Assembly: GCA_903918755.1 (NCBI GenBank)
Contig: CAIXFN010000096.1
Coordinates: forward strand, 1-63,989
Source: an uncultured Pedosphaera sp.
Lineage (GTDB): Bacteria; Verrucomicrobiota; Verrucomicrobiia; Limisphaerales; Pedosphaeraceae
Direction: 5' to 3'
DNA: 63,989 nucleotides
Shown here in pieces: positions 16,625-25,492 of the stretch. The stretch's first letter is position 1. Each line of letters starts with the position of its first letter. Below the pieces are notes generated by a model. The model was given only the letters and a program-made list of their open reading frames with translations. It was not told the DNA's origin and searched no databases. The position numbers and the translations under genes were made by a program.

Positions 16625-17980
16625 ATGAAGCATGCATTTCCCCGGATGGACGGACGCGTCGGCCAGCGAGATTGGCGTTGTCTCACGGTGCCACTGGTCG
16701 CCTGGTTGCTCGCCGCAGGAATTCCCGCGCGGGCGGACTGGCCCGAGTTCCGCGGCCCCCAGGGGGACGGCCACGTTTCCGGCCCGGGCGAGAGCAAGCC
16801 GGTTGGGCTCCCGTTGCATTGGGACGAAACTAAAAACATCAAATGGAAGACCCCCATTCCTTTTCACGGGCAATCCACGCCGGTAATCGCGGAGGGGAAG
16901 ATCTGGGTGACAACGGCGACGGAGGACGGGACCGACCTGTATGCGCTGTGCGTGGACGCGGGATCAGGGAAAGTGCTGGTTAACGAAAAGGTTTTTCACA
17001 CGGACCAGCCCGAACCACTGGGCAACGGCAAAGGGATGAATTGCTACGCGACGCCGACGCCGTTGTTGGAGCAAGGAAAAGTTTATGTCCATTTCGGCAG
17101 CCCGTTCACGGCCTGCCTGGATGCGGCCACCGGCAAAGCCCTCTGGCAACGCGAGGATCTGCATTGCCGGCACTACCGGGGGCCTTCGTCGTCGGTGGTA
17201 TCCTTTGAGAACCTAATCGTCCTGACCTTTGATGGGGCCGATCAGCAGTACCTGGTGGCGCTGGACAAAGCGACGGGGAAAACGGTCTGGCAAACCAAGC
17301 GGTCGGTGGCGTGGAATGATGAAAATGTCCCGGGCCAGATGGCGCGGGACGGTGATCAAAGGAAGGCCCACGGCACGCCGCTAGTGGTGAGTGTGAAAGG
17401 GAACCCATTGCTGCTCAGCGCGGGCGCGAAAGCGGCCTATGGATACAACCCGCGCACCGGGGAGGAAATCTGGCGGGTGCAATATCCGGATTTTTCGACG
17501 GCTCCCCGGCCGGTATTTAATGGCAATTTGGCGTATTTTGTGACCGGCATGACCAAGGGCGAAATGTTGGCGGTCAAGACCGACGGGACAGGGGACATCA
17601 CCGAGACCGGGATTGTGTGGCGGAACAAAAACCACATTGGGAAGTATGCGTCCCCCTTGCTGCTCGACGGGTTGATTTACACGGTGGCGGACGAGGCATT
17701 CATGACTTGTCTGGAGGCCGCGACCGGGACGGTGGTGTGGTCGGAGCGCGTGGGCGGCAAGTTCGCCGCATCGCCGATTTATGCGGACGGACGGATTTAT
17801 TTCTTTGATCGCGCGGGGCTGGCGACGGTGATCAAACCGGGGCGCGAATTGAAGGTGCTCGCGACGAACAAACTGGAGAGCGGGTTCATGGCCTCCCCGG
17901 CGACGTCCGGCAAAGCGCTGTATTTGCGGACGTTGACGCATTTGTACCGGGTGGAGGCAGCCGGGCCGGAGGCGGAGTGA
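16625..17980 (+). CDS. secreted PQQ-type beta-propeller repeat protein
   Basis: 451 residues from ATG 16625 (a TTG at 16604 extends the frame without benefit). N-terminal signal segment (CLTVPLVAWLLAAGIPARA) then DWPEFRGPQGDG, the hallmark opening of the planctomycete/verrucomicrobial outer-membrane-protein-assembly-like beta-propellers. At least six PQQ-like blades follow, each with a core such as AATGKALWQ, KATGKTVWQT, PRTGEEIWR and AATGTVVWS. No catalytic dehydrogenase residues for PQQ are evident, so it is probably a structural or ligand-binding propeller in the periplasm. Substrate unknown. Confidence 0.88.
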   Translation: MKHAFPRMDGRVGQRDWRCLTVPLVAWLLAAGIPARADWPEFRGPQGDGHVSGPGESKPVGLPLHWDETKNIKWKTPIPFHGQSTPVIAEGKIWVTTATEDGTDLYALCVDAGSGKVLVNEKVFHTDQPEPLGNGKGMNCYATPTPLLEQGKVYVHFGSPFTACLDAATGKALWQREDLHCRHYRGPSSSVVSFENLIVLTFDGADQQYLVALDKATGKTVWQTKRSVAWNDENVPGQMARDGDQRKAHGTPLVVSVKGNPLLLSAGAKAAYGYNPRTGEEIWRVQYPDFSTAPRPVFNGNLAYFVTGMTKGEMLAVKTDGTGDITETGIVWRNKNHIGKYASPLLLDGLIYTVADEAFMTCLEAATGTVVWSERVGGKFAASPIYADGRIYFFDRAGLATVIKPGRELKVLATNKLESGFMASPATSGKALYLRTLTHLYRVEAAGPEAE

Positions 17981-18045
17981 GGGGGGATGCGCGACGCATT
18001 AGGAATGGCAGCAGCGGCGGATCAATTCGATATACCTAAATACCC

Positions 18046-18747
18046 GTGAAAAACCGGTTGGTTGCCCGCAGCGTTTTTGGGATGGCAGTTTTAACAGGCC
18101 TGGTCAACTGGTTCGGAAATTTTCCGGCCCGGGGGGACGAGACTAAGCGGGAGGGGATTGAGTGGTGTGATGTGTGGATGACGCATGGCAACGAGCAGGC
18201 GCTGCCGCGGGTGTTGTTGATCGGCGATTCCGTGACCCGCGCCTATTATGGCCAGGTGGAAAAAAAGCTCGAAGGCAAGGCGTATGTCGGGCGCCTGGCG
18301 ACCTCGAAGTGCCTGGGTGATCCCGCGCTACTGGAGGAAATTACGACGGTGCTGAAGCAATATCACTTCGATGTCATCCATTTCAACAACGGCCTGCATG
18401 GCTGGGGATATTCCGAGGAGGAATATGCGAAGGCGTTTCCGGACCTGGTGGCCACGATTCAGCACGGTGCGCCCGAGGCCAAATTGATATGGGCGACCAC
18501 CACGCCGGTGCGGGAAGGCAAGGAATTGAAATTAGCCGCGCAGACGGAACGGGTCAGGGCGCGGAATAAAATTGCCTTGGCGAATTGTGCGGAGCGGAAG
18601 ATCCCGGTGGATGATTTGTTTGGGTTGGTGGTGGAGCATCCGGAGTATTCGAGTGCCGATGGGGTTCACGCCAGTGCGACAGGGATTACGGCCGAAGCCG
18701 CGCAAGTGGTGGAGGTGATTGAGCGGCGGTTGAAGGAGGCGAAGTGA
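18046..18747 (+). CDS. secreted SGNH/GDSL-family hydrolase
   Basis: 233 residues from a GTG start, with a signal peptide. The block I nucleophile motif is VLLIGDSVTRAYYG; block III appears as NNGLHGWG (Gly-x-Asn region) and block V as DGVHAS, giving the Asp and His of the triad. The family removes acyl groups from sugars, glycans or lipids; here acetyl-esterase activity on polysaccharide is plausible. It follows the beta-propeller gene on the same strand after 65 bases. Confidence 0.87.
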   Translation: MKNRLVARSVFGMAVLTGLVNWFGNFPARGDETKREGIEWCDVWMTHGNEQALPRVLLIGDSVTRAYYGQVEKKLEGKAYVGRLATSKCLGDPALLEEITTVLKQYHFDVIHFNNGLHGWGYSEEEYAKAFPDLVATIQHGAPEAKLIWATTTPVREGKELKLAAQTERVRARNKIALANCAERKIPVDDLFGLVVEHPEYSSADGVHASATGITAEAAQVVEVIERRLKEAK

Positions 18748-18775
18748 GGGGGGCGAAGTGAGGGGGGCGAAGCGC
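18736..18775 (+). repeat. short tandem repeat at the stop of the hydrolase gene
   Basis: Unit GGCGAAGTGAGGGG occurs about two and a half times, covering the last codons and stop of the hydrolase gene. Probably slippage. Confidence 0.6.
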
Positions 18776-18837
18776 GTCGGCGGAGGATCCCAAGTCGCGC
18801 CGCGTGGGCGGGGCGAATGGTTGGGTTGGCGTTCGTG

Positions 18838-19010
18838 GTTTTATGCCGCTCCTACGGAGCTTGATGGGTATAACGGTGGGCATTGCTATAAACATGGCGT
18901 TCCCACGGAACTGATGGACGGGAGGTTATTGAGGCACGCGCCGGGTCAATTTTCGCGGCGCCGGGATGAGCAGTGAAAGCGCCAGAGGCGCGCCTTATTT
19001 ATAGCCCGCG
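18838..19010. repeat. cluster of three small hairpin repeats (interspersed palindromic type)
   Basis: Three hairpins with 5-bp stems and 3-base loops: GCTCC-TAC-GGAGC (18848-18860), GTTCC-CAC-GGAAC (18899-18911) and GCGCC-AGA-GGCGC (18979-18991). The first two share flanks (ATGcCG before, tGATGG after) and differ by a compensating C/T and G/A change in the stem, which supports selection or copying for structure. GTATAA, GCTATAAACATG and TTATTTATAGCC motifs lie between them. The spacer between hydrolase and GH32 genes is otherwise empty of coding sense. Confidence 0.6.
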
Positions 19011-19157
19011 CGTTCTCCAACAATGCCAAGCCCCAGCGCGGCGGCACGTTCCGATTTGCCATCCTCACCAATTTCGACAGGGCCAAAGAGGGTGGTGCGT
19101 TGGTGATGCGTTTGCGGCTTGCGGGGGGCCGAAGCAAGCCAGTATGGTCGGGAGATC

Positions 19158-21344
19158 GTGAAAGCCAAATTTGAATCACTGTCGGCGCACCTTTTGCATC
19201 TAAAAATTTCCTTGGGATTGGTGGTTTTGGGAGCACTTTTGCCGGGGGTTTTGCAGGCGGGGCTACCGGACAAGGTGGTGGCGGATTTTGAGGGGCCGGA
19301 TTATGGGGAATGGAAGGTGACCGGGGACGCTTTCGGTGACGGACCGGCGGCGGGGGCGTTGCCGGGGCAGATGGCGGTGGAAGGGTTTTTGGGCAAGGGA
19401 TTGGTGAATTCGTTTCATGGCGGGGACCAGGGCACCGGGACGCTGACTTCCCCGGCGTTTAAGTTGGAGCGGAAGTTCATCCAATTTTTAATCGGGGGCG
19501 GGAAATTTGCCGGGCAGACGTGCATAAATTTGCTGGTGGATGGCAAAGTGGTGCGCACGGCCACCGGGCCGAATGATCAGCCGGGGGGATCCGAGCGGCT
19601 GGATTGGCAGTCATGGGAGGTGGAAGAATTCTTGGGCAAGCCGGCAGTGATCCAGATTGTGGATCGGGCGACGGGTGGCTGGGGGCACATCAATGTAGAC
19701 CAGATCACGCAGACGGACCGAAAGCGGTCGGAGGCGCAGGTGGATGCGCGGCGGGATTTCGTCATCGCGAAGCGTTATTTGCATTTGCCGATACGTAACG
19801 GGGCGACCAAGCGGCATGTCACGGTGTTCGTGAGCGGCAAGGAACTGGAAAAGGATGAAATGGAACTCGCGGACGGGGCCCCGGATTGGTGGGCGTTTCT
19901 GGATGTGTCTCGGTGGCAGGGGCAGACCGTGACTTTGCAGGTGGACCGCTTGCCGGGGGAATCCACGGCACTGAGTGCCATCGAGCAAAGTGATACGATT
20001 CCAGACGCAGCCGGGTTGTATCATGAGGCGTTGCGCGGGCAGTTTCATTTTTCGTCCCGGCGCGGCTGGAATAATGACCCAAACGGTTTGGTTTATTTCG
20101 GGGGCGAATATCATTTGTTTTATCAGCACAATCCCTTTGGCTGGGATTGGGGCAACATGCATTGGGGGCATGCGGTGAGCGGTGATATGGTGCACTGGCG
20201 GGAATTGGGCGATGTGCTGGCCCCGGACGCGCTGGGGCCGATGTTCAGTGGCAGCGCGGTGGTGGATCGCGGGAATACCAGCGGGCTGGCAACGGCGGGG
20301 AAAGATCCCTTGGTGTTGATCTATACGGCGGCGGGAAATCCTTCGGTGCAATGCCTGGCGGCCAGCACGGATGCGCGCGTGTTTACAAAATATGCGGGCA
20401 ATCCGGTATTGCCGCAGATCACCGGCGGCAACCGGGACCCGAAGGTGTTCTGGCATGCCCCGACCCACAAATGGGTGATGGTGCTGTATGTGGAATTGAA
20501 CAAGGTGCACACAATTCATTTCTTCAGCTCGATCAATCTGAAGGAGTGGAAGTATATGAGTCGCGTGGAGGGATTTTTTGAATGTCCGGACTTTTTTGAA
20601 CTGCCGGTGCGCGGCGGGGGTGAGGACGGGAAATCCCGGTGGGTGCTGACGGCGGCCAGCAGCGAATATGAAGTGGGGCAGTTTGACGGGAGGACCTTCA
20701 CGCCCGAAACCGGGAAATTGCCGGGGCACCGGGGAAAGGGTTTTTACGCGGCCCAGACGTTCAGCGATATTCCGCCAGCGGATGGCCGGCGGGTGCAGAT
20801 CGGCTGGCTGCAAACGGCGACACGGGGCATGAGTTTCAACCAGTCCATGACGATTCCCCTGGAACTGCAATTGGCGGGCAAGCCGGAAGGGCCGCGGTTG
20901 ACCTGGACGCCGGTGAAGGAATTGGCGGCGTTGAGGGCGAAGACCCACCGGCTCGAACCGCTGACCCTGGCGGTGGAGGGAACCAACCCGCTCCGGGGAG
21001 TGCGGGCGGAGTTGATGGAATTACGGGCGGAGTTTATGCCCGGCGAGGCGGAGACGGTTTTCAACGTGCGTGGGGCCACGATTGTTTATGACGGAAAGAA
21101 GCAGGAATTGAGTGTGAACGGACACCGAGTTCCGGCTGGATTGCGGGACGGGCGGCAGCGGTTGACGATCTATTGCGACCGGACGGCGTTGGAGGTGTTT
21201 GCGAACGATGGATTGACTTACGTGCCGATGCCGTACAATGCGCCAGTGGAGGAGCGGGAAGTGGGTGTAAAGGTGACCGGTGGCTCGGTGCAGTTTAGCG
21301 TTCTCGAGGTCCACGAGCTGAAATCGGCCTGGGGAAAAGAATAG
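19158..21344 (+). CDS. GH32 fructan hydrolase (levanase/fructanase) with N-terminal beta domain
   Basis: 728 residues from a GTG at 19158 (GGTCGGGAG close upstream), giving a signal peptide (ISLGLVVLGALLPGVLQAG); a TTG at 19119 extends the frame. Residues 35-280 are an all-beta, probably substrate-binding, region with DFEGPDYGEW and SFHGGDQGTGTL. The GH32 catalytic five-blade propeller follows with nucleophile Asp307 in GWNNDPNGLVYF, the RDP transition-state stabiliser Asp427, and acid/base Glu475 in FFECPDFFEL; the C-terminal beta-sandwich includes ALEVFANDGLTY. Hydrolyses beta-fructosides (levan, inulin or sucrose-type); exact linkage not readable. No transporter or fructokinase is adjacent. 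Confidence 0.92.
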   Translation: MKAKFESLSAHLLHLKISLGLVVLGALLPGVLQAGLPDKVVADFEGPDYGEWKVTGDAFGDGPAAGALPGQMAVEGFLGKGLVNSFHGGDQGTGTLTSPAFKLERKFIQFLIGGGKFAGQTCINLLVDGKVVRTATGPNDQPGGSERLDWQSWEVEEFLGKPAVIQIVDRATGGWGHINVDQITQTDRKRSEAQVDARRDFVIAKRYLHLPIRNGATKRHVTVFVSGKELEKDEMELADGAPDWWAFLDVSRWQGQTVTLQVDRLPGESTALSAIEQSDTIPDAAGLYHEALRGQFHFSSRRGWNNDPNGLVYFGGEYHLFYQHNPFGWDWGNMHWGHAVSGDMVHWRELGDVLAPDALGPMFSGSAVVDRGNTSGLATAGKDPLVLIYTAAGNPSVQCLAASTDARVFTKYAGNPVLPQITGGNRDPKVFWHAPTHKWVMVLYVELNKVHTIHFFSSINLKEWKYMSRVEGFFECPDFFELPVRGGGEDGKSRWVLTAASSEYEVGQFDGRTFTPETGKLPGHRGKGFYAAQTFSDIPPADGRRVQIGWLQTATRGMSFNQSMTIPLELQLAGKPEGPRLTWTPVKELAALRAKTHRLEPLTLAVEGTNPLRGVRAELMELRAEFMPGEAETVFNVRGATIVYDGKKQELSVNGHRVPAGLRDGRQRLTIYCDRTALEVFANDGLTYVPMPYNAPVEEREVGVKVTGGSVQFSVLEVHELKSAWGKE

Positions 21345-21351
21345 GTCGGAA

Positions 21352-22560
21352 TCAGAGGCTCAGAATTGCATCGGCGGCGCGGCGGCTGGCGCCGGGTCCG
21401 CCGAGGGAGGCGATGATTCCCGCAAGGCGTTTTTGGATGGCGGCGCGGCGGGCGGGGTCACGCAGGAGTTCCAAGGCGGCGGCGGCCAGCCGATCCGGGG
21501 TGGCATCCTGCTGGATGAACTCCGGAAAAATGACGTCATCCGCGAGCAGATTGGGCATGGCGAGGTATTTTACGGTGATGATCCGGCGGCCGATCTGGTA
21601 GGTGCTCCAGGACGTGCGGTAGAGGGCAATGGTCGGCACGCCGAACCAGGCGCACTCCATGGTAACGGTGCCGGTGGAGGCCAAGGCGATGGTGGCGGTG
21701 CGTAGCGTTTCGGCCAGTTGCCCGACCAGGATCGCCGGGGCGCCGGAGGATTGACCGTTCATCAGGTTGCGAGCCAGCGGCACCAAGGATTCGTTCGGCA
21801 GAACCATGGTGGCGGTGGCAGTGGGGAAAGCGGCGCGAATGAGTTTCCACGCGCCCAACAGGACGGGCAGGTGACGCGTCAATTCGCCACGACGGCTGCC
21901 CGGCAACAGGACAACGGAGGGGGGCGACGAAGTTTCCGGCGAGCGGGAAGCCGGGCGGGCTGATGGGAGCGCCCCAGCTGTGGAGCGGAAGTGGCGATCC
22001 ACGATGGGGTGGCCCACAAATTCGACGCGGAATCCGGGCAGTCGCGCGGCATACCAGGCCTTTTCGAACGGAAAGATCGTGAGCAGGAGATCGAGATCAG
22101 GCGCCATCTTCCGGGCGCGTCCGGGTCGCGATGCCCAGACTTGGGGGGAGACGTATTGGACGATTTTGGGCTGCCAGTTTTGGAAGGGGCCGCTGCGGCG
22201 GCGGACCATTTGCTTGATGGCATGGGCGAAGCGCCGGTTGAAGCCGCCGAAATCGACGCAGATGATCAGGTCGGGCTCGCGCTCACGGGCAAGTTGGAGC
22301 AACTGGTTGAAGAGACGGCGGAATTTGGCGTAGTTTTTCAGGACCTCAACCAACCCCACGACGGCGTGCTGAGTGAGGTCGAAAGCCAACTCCACGCCCG
22401 CGGCGGCCATGAGCGGTCCGCCAGCCCCGAAAAACCTGGGAGGGAAATCGGGCCCCGAAGGGGAGGGCGCGAGCTGCCGGCGGAGTTCCCGGACGACTTC
22501 CGCGGCCAGCATGTCGCCACTGGCTTCCCCGGCGATAACCATGATCCGTTGCGGGTGCAT
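21352..22560 (-). CDS. lpxB: lipid-A-disaccharide synthase
   Basis: 402 residues. Joins UDP-2,3-diacylglucosamine and lipid X to make the lipid A disaccharide at the inner-membrane face. The N-terminal motif IMVIAGEASGDMLAAEVVREL is the family signature, followed by FFGAGGPLMAAAGVEL and GLVEVLKNYAKFRRL; GT19-type C-terminal half contains LLPGSRRGELTRHLPVLL and STGTVTMECAWFGVPTIALYRTSW. Length is close to the E. coli protein. Third gene of a - strand group after the oxidoreductase and the small membrane protein (10 bases from the latter). Shows that the organism makes lipid A. Confidence 0.95.
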   Translation of the reverse strand: MHPQRIMVIAGEASGDMLAAEVVRELRRQLAPSPSGPDFPPRFFGAGGPLMAAAGVELAFDLTQHAVVGLVEVLKNYAKFRRLFNQLLQLAREREPDLIICVDFGGFNRRFAHAIKQMVRRRSGPFQNWQPKIVQYVSPQVWASRPGRARKMAPDLDLLLTIFPFEKAWYAARLPGFRVEFVGHPIVDRHFRSTAGALPSARPASRSPETSSPPSVVLLPGSRRGELTRHLPVLLGAWKLIRAAFPTATATMVLPNESLVPLARNLMNGQSSGAPAILVGQLAETLRTATIALASTGTVTMECAWFGVPTIALYRTSWSTYQIGRRIITVKYLAMPNLLADDVIFPEFIQQDATPDRLAAAALELLRDPARRAAIQKRLAGIIASLGGPGASRRAADAILSL

Positions 22561-22569
22561 GGTGGTCGG

Positions 22570-22965
22570 TCAAATCCGGGGACGACCCTTTTCATCGCGG
22601 CCCGTGTTTTCCTTGAAGAATGCCGCGAGCGCGATCGGGGCGAGGCAGAGGGCCACGCCGCTGAGCAAATCGGTGACTTGTCCGCAGATGCGGATGGGGG
22701 CCGGCAGGGCGGCTTCCAGCCATTGGCCGTTTTCCTGGAGGTCCGCCATCCCCACGGGAATGGGAAAGCCGTCAATGCGTTTTTTGGCCACATGATAATG
22801 CAGGAAGAACGCCAGCCCGACGCCCACAAGGACACCCACGCCAGCGAGGCCGGTGAAGGCCCGCCACCAGGAGGTGGGATAGCGGCCCTGCTTCAGCCAG
22901 CGGAAGATGGCGAAAATGGACCAACTGGCGAGCGCCGCGAAAGGGAGAATAACGATGAAGCCCAT
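22570..22965 (-). CDS. small membrane protein between oxidoreductase and lpxB
   Basis: 131 residues from the ATG at 22965, which lies 10 bases after the oxidoreductase stop; the longer frame overlaps that gene and lacks similarity to a helix. Three hydrophobic segments (GFIVILPFAALASWSIFAIF, AGVGVLVGVGLAFFLHYHVA, LSGVALCLAPIALAAFF) with a soluble segment between. Not recognised. Its position suggests a link with envelope lipid metabolism. Confidence 0.72.
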   Translation of the reverse strand: MGFIVILPFAALASWSIFAIFRWLKQGRYPTSWWRAFTGLAGVGVLVGVGLAFFLHYHVAKKRIDGFPIPVGMADLQENGQWLEAALPAPIRICGQVTDLLSGVALCLAPIALAAFFKENTGRDEKGRPRI

Positions 22966-22975
22966 GGGATTGGAA

Positions 22976-24001
22976 TCAGGGGCGAGCTGATTGCTGAATC
23001 TGGCGGGTGATTTCGAACGCCAGGTCGAGCGAGACCTTGGCGGAGGCCCCACTGACCACCGGGGTCTGGCGGGCGATGACACATTGCACGAAACTTTGTA
23101 ATTCGAGCTTCAACGGTTCGCCCTTTTCGATGGGGACCGGTTCGCGGACGATGCGTTTGCCGCCGAATTCGCTGACGATGGTAGAATCCTTCGCGGCGAG
23201 CAGCTTTTTGAGCAGCGAGGATTCCTCCTCGCCGTCCCGGGCGATGCGGTAAATGAAACCTTCCTGCGCGCGGTAATCCAAGGAGAGATAACTCGGGGAG
23301 GGACCGCCGCTGAACACCCGGATTTTGCGCATGCGCTCCGGGCTGATCCGGCTGGCGGTGAGGTTGGCCACGCAGCCATTGGCGAAGCGAAGGCGGACAT
23401 TCGCAATGTCCTCGGAGGCGCTCAGGACGGGGATGCCGACAGCATCCACGCTGGTGACGGGCGAATTCACAAAAGCGAGGACCACATCCAGATCGTGGAT
23501 CATCAGGTCCAGCACCACACCGATGTCCGTGCTGCGGGCGGGGTAGGGTGAGAGGCGGTGGGTCTCGATGAACCGGGGCTCGGTGGCGATGGTTTGGAGA
23601 TAAGCGAACACCGGGTTGAACCGTTCGACGTGGCCGACCTGGAGCACACAGTGGTGTTCGCGGGCCAATTCGACCAGTTCCGTGGCCTGCGCGGCCCGGT
23701 CGGTCATGGGCTTTTCGACCAGCAGGTGTTTGCCCTGGCGGAGCAGGGTTTTGGCCAGATCGTAGTGGGTGACGGTGGGCGTGACGATGCTGAGCGCGTC
23801 GCTGGCGGCGGCGGCTTCAGCCAGTGTCGTGAAGGCGCGGACGTCGTGCTTGGCAGCGATCCGGGTGGCGGTTTCGGCGGAGGCGTCATAGACGCCCGTC
23901 AACTCCACCAGCCCAGCCCGGGCCAGTTCGGCATAGATGCGCGCGTGTTCCTTGCCGAGGGAACCGGTTCCGATGACGGCGACTTTAATGAGCGAAGACA
24001 C
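22976..24001 (-). CDS. Gfo/Idh/MocA-family NAD(P)-dependent oxidoreductase
   Basis: 341 residues, normal for the family. Rossmann motif VAVIGTGSLGKEHARIY at the N-terminus, nucleotide-contact VTPTVTHYDL and catalytic-Lys motif LVEKPMT, then GHVERFNPVF. Substrates are usually sugars or nucleotide sugars. Adjacent to lpxB, so a candidate is UDP-GlcNAc 3-dehydrogenase (GnnA type, which with the aminotransferase GnnB supplies UDP-GlcNAc3N for lipid A with amide-linked chains); but no GnnB-like gene is seen here. Family call firm, substrate inferred. Confidence 0.9.
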   Translation of the reverse strand: MSSLIKVAVIGTGSLGKEHARIYAELARAGLVELTGVYDASAETATRIAAKHDVRAFTTLAEAAAASDALSIVTPTVTHYDLAKTLLRQGKHLLVEKPMTDRAAQATELVELAREHHCVLQVGHVERFNPVFAYLQTIATEPRFIETHRLSPYPARSTDIGVVLDLMIHDLDVVLAFVNSPVTSVDAVGIPVLSASEDIANVRLRFANGCVANLTASRISPERMRKIRVFSGGPSPSYLSLDYRAQEGFIYRIARDGEEESSLLKKLLAAKDSTIVSEFGGKRIVREPVPIEKGEPLKLELQSFVQCVIARQTPVVSGASAKVSLDLAFEITRQIQQSARP

Positions 24002-24126
24002 GCAGCATGTATAGGCGCGAGGGCGGTGGGTTCAAAGGGTAAAGTTCCGGGGGCGTCGAGGCGGGTTGGCGGGAGCGGTGGCGGGAAGGGGGATCCCGCC
24101 ACCGTTGGGACATTCCGAAGGGCGGC

Positions 24127-25479
24127 TCAGGTGAGGCGCAGGGGCGGAAATTGGCGGCCCAGAATGGGGGCGCTAGGCGTTTTGAGCCAGTCTTCCAGTA
24201 CGCCGGCGTAGAGGGAGCGAAAATCGACATGGAAGGCGAGGTCGCCGTTGATCAGGTCGGCGGGCGCCAGGCTGGGGGACTGGCCGTAGAAACCGGAGGG
24301 GACGCCACCGCCCAGGAGGAACAGGGGAGCCGCCGCCCCGTGGTCCGTGCCGCCGCTGGCGTTTTCGGCGACCCGGCGACCGAATTCGCTGAAGGTCATG
24401 ACGCGCACGCGAGGCAAATTGCCTTGGATTTTGAGGTCAGCCAGAAAGGCTTTGAGGGAGTCGCCCAATTCCCGCAACAGGCGGGGTTGAGCCCCGACTT
24501 GGTTGGTGTGGGTGTCGTAGCCGCCCTGGGAAACGTAATATACCCGGGTGGGCAGACCTCCGGCAATGAGCCGGGCGACCAATTTCAGGGAATTGGCGAG
24601 TTGGGAAGTGGGGTAGGTGCCGTTGTTTTTGGCCTTTTGACTGATTTGCGCGATTCGTTCCGAGCTGACCTGGGCATCCAAGGCGGTGCGTTCCAGGAAA
24701 TCGAGGGGCGAACCGGTGGAGGCGGTACGGCCATGGATGGCACCGATACTGCCGCCGGAGGAGGTTTCGGGTCCACCCGTCATAGCGCCGGCAGGTTCCT
24801 CCATTTCATTCATTTTCCGGTAAGACTCCTCAGTGCCGGCCATGCCTTCAGGATGGTTGCGATCGCCCGGCAGAAAACGGTAGGAACCGGGACTTTCCAA
24901 ACTGATGCCTTTGGGCGCACGAGCCGCGAAAGCCTGGGGCATTTGCCGGCCGATGCTGACGCCGACGGTGGGATCGGCTCCCGGGCAGGCGTTATCAAAA
25001 TAGCGGCCGAGCCAGCCGTATTTTTCGAATTTTTCCGCATCGCTGGCGGTTTGCCAAATCTCCGTGGAGCGGAAATGCGAGCGGTTCGGGTTGGGATAAC
25101 CGACGCCCTGGATGATCGCCAGTTGGCCGTCGTCATACAAATCCTTGAAACTGGTCAGCGCGGGATGCAAGCCGAACGAATCGTTCAGGCGCAGGACATC
25201 CGCAGCGGGTACACCCAGGGTCGGGCGGGCGCGGCGGTAATGATCGTCCGCAAACGGGACGAGGGTATTCAAACCATCGTTGCCGCCGGCCATCTGGAGG
25301 ATGACGAGAATACTGGCGTCGCGGCCGGTGGTGGGAGCCAGATCGGATTCCGCGGCGGCGGCATCGAGGGCGCCAAAAGTGTTGGCGAGAAAGGCGGGAA
25401 CAGTGGCGGCAAAGGCACCACCGAGCAGGCTGCGGCCGAGGAATTCGCGCCGGGTATGGAAGCGGGGTTGCTGATTCAT
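24127..25479 (-). CDS. DUF1501 protein with Tat signal
   Basis: 450 residues. A twin-arginine export signal opens it (TRREFLGRSLLGGAFAATVP). ILVILQMAGGNDGLNTLVPF and PNPNRSHFRSTEIWQTA are DUF1501 hallmarks, and MTFSEFGRRVAENASGGTDHG the conserved C-terminal block; the fold is related to alkaline phosphatase/sulfatase. Function unsettled. It follows the DUF1800 gene by 13 bases; the two are almost always paired in Planctomycetes and Verrucomicrobia. Confidence 0.93.
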   Translation of the reverse strand: MNQQPRFHTRREFLGRSLLGGAFAATVPAFLANTFGALDAAAAESDLAPTTGRDASILVILQMAGGNDGLNTLVPFADDHYRRARPTLGVPAADVLRLNDSFGLHPALTSFKDLYDDGQLAIIQGVGYPNPNRSHFRSTEIWQTASDAEKFEKYGWLGRYFDNACPGADPTVGVSIGRQMPQAFAARAPKGISLESPGSYRFLPGDRNHPEGMAGTEESYRKMNEMEEPAGAMTGGPETSSGGSIGAIHGRTASTGSPLDFLERTALDAQVSSERIAQISQKAKNNGTYPTSQLANSLKLVARLIAGGLPTRVYYVSQGGYDTHTNQVGAQPRLLRELGDSLKAFLADLKIQGNLPRVRVMTFSEFGRRVAENASGGTDHGAAAPLFLLGGGVPSGFYGQSPSLAPADLINGDLAFHVDFRSLYAGVLEDWLKTPSAPILGRQFPPLRLT

Positions 25480-25492
25480 GGGAAGGGAGCTT

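Noticed and set aside
18838-19010. CRISPR array
   Set aside because: Units differ in sequence and spacing, are only three, and form hairpins with 3-base loops; no cas gene is in the window.
19611-20948. 445-codon - strand frame inside the GH32 gene
   Set aside because: GH32 catalytic motifs are on the + strand; this frame is a shadow.
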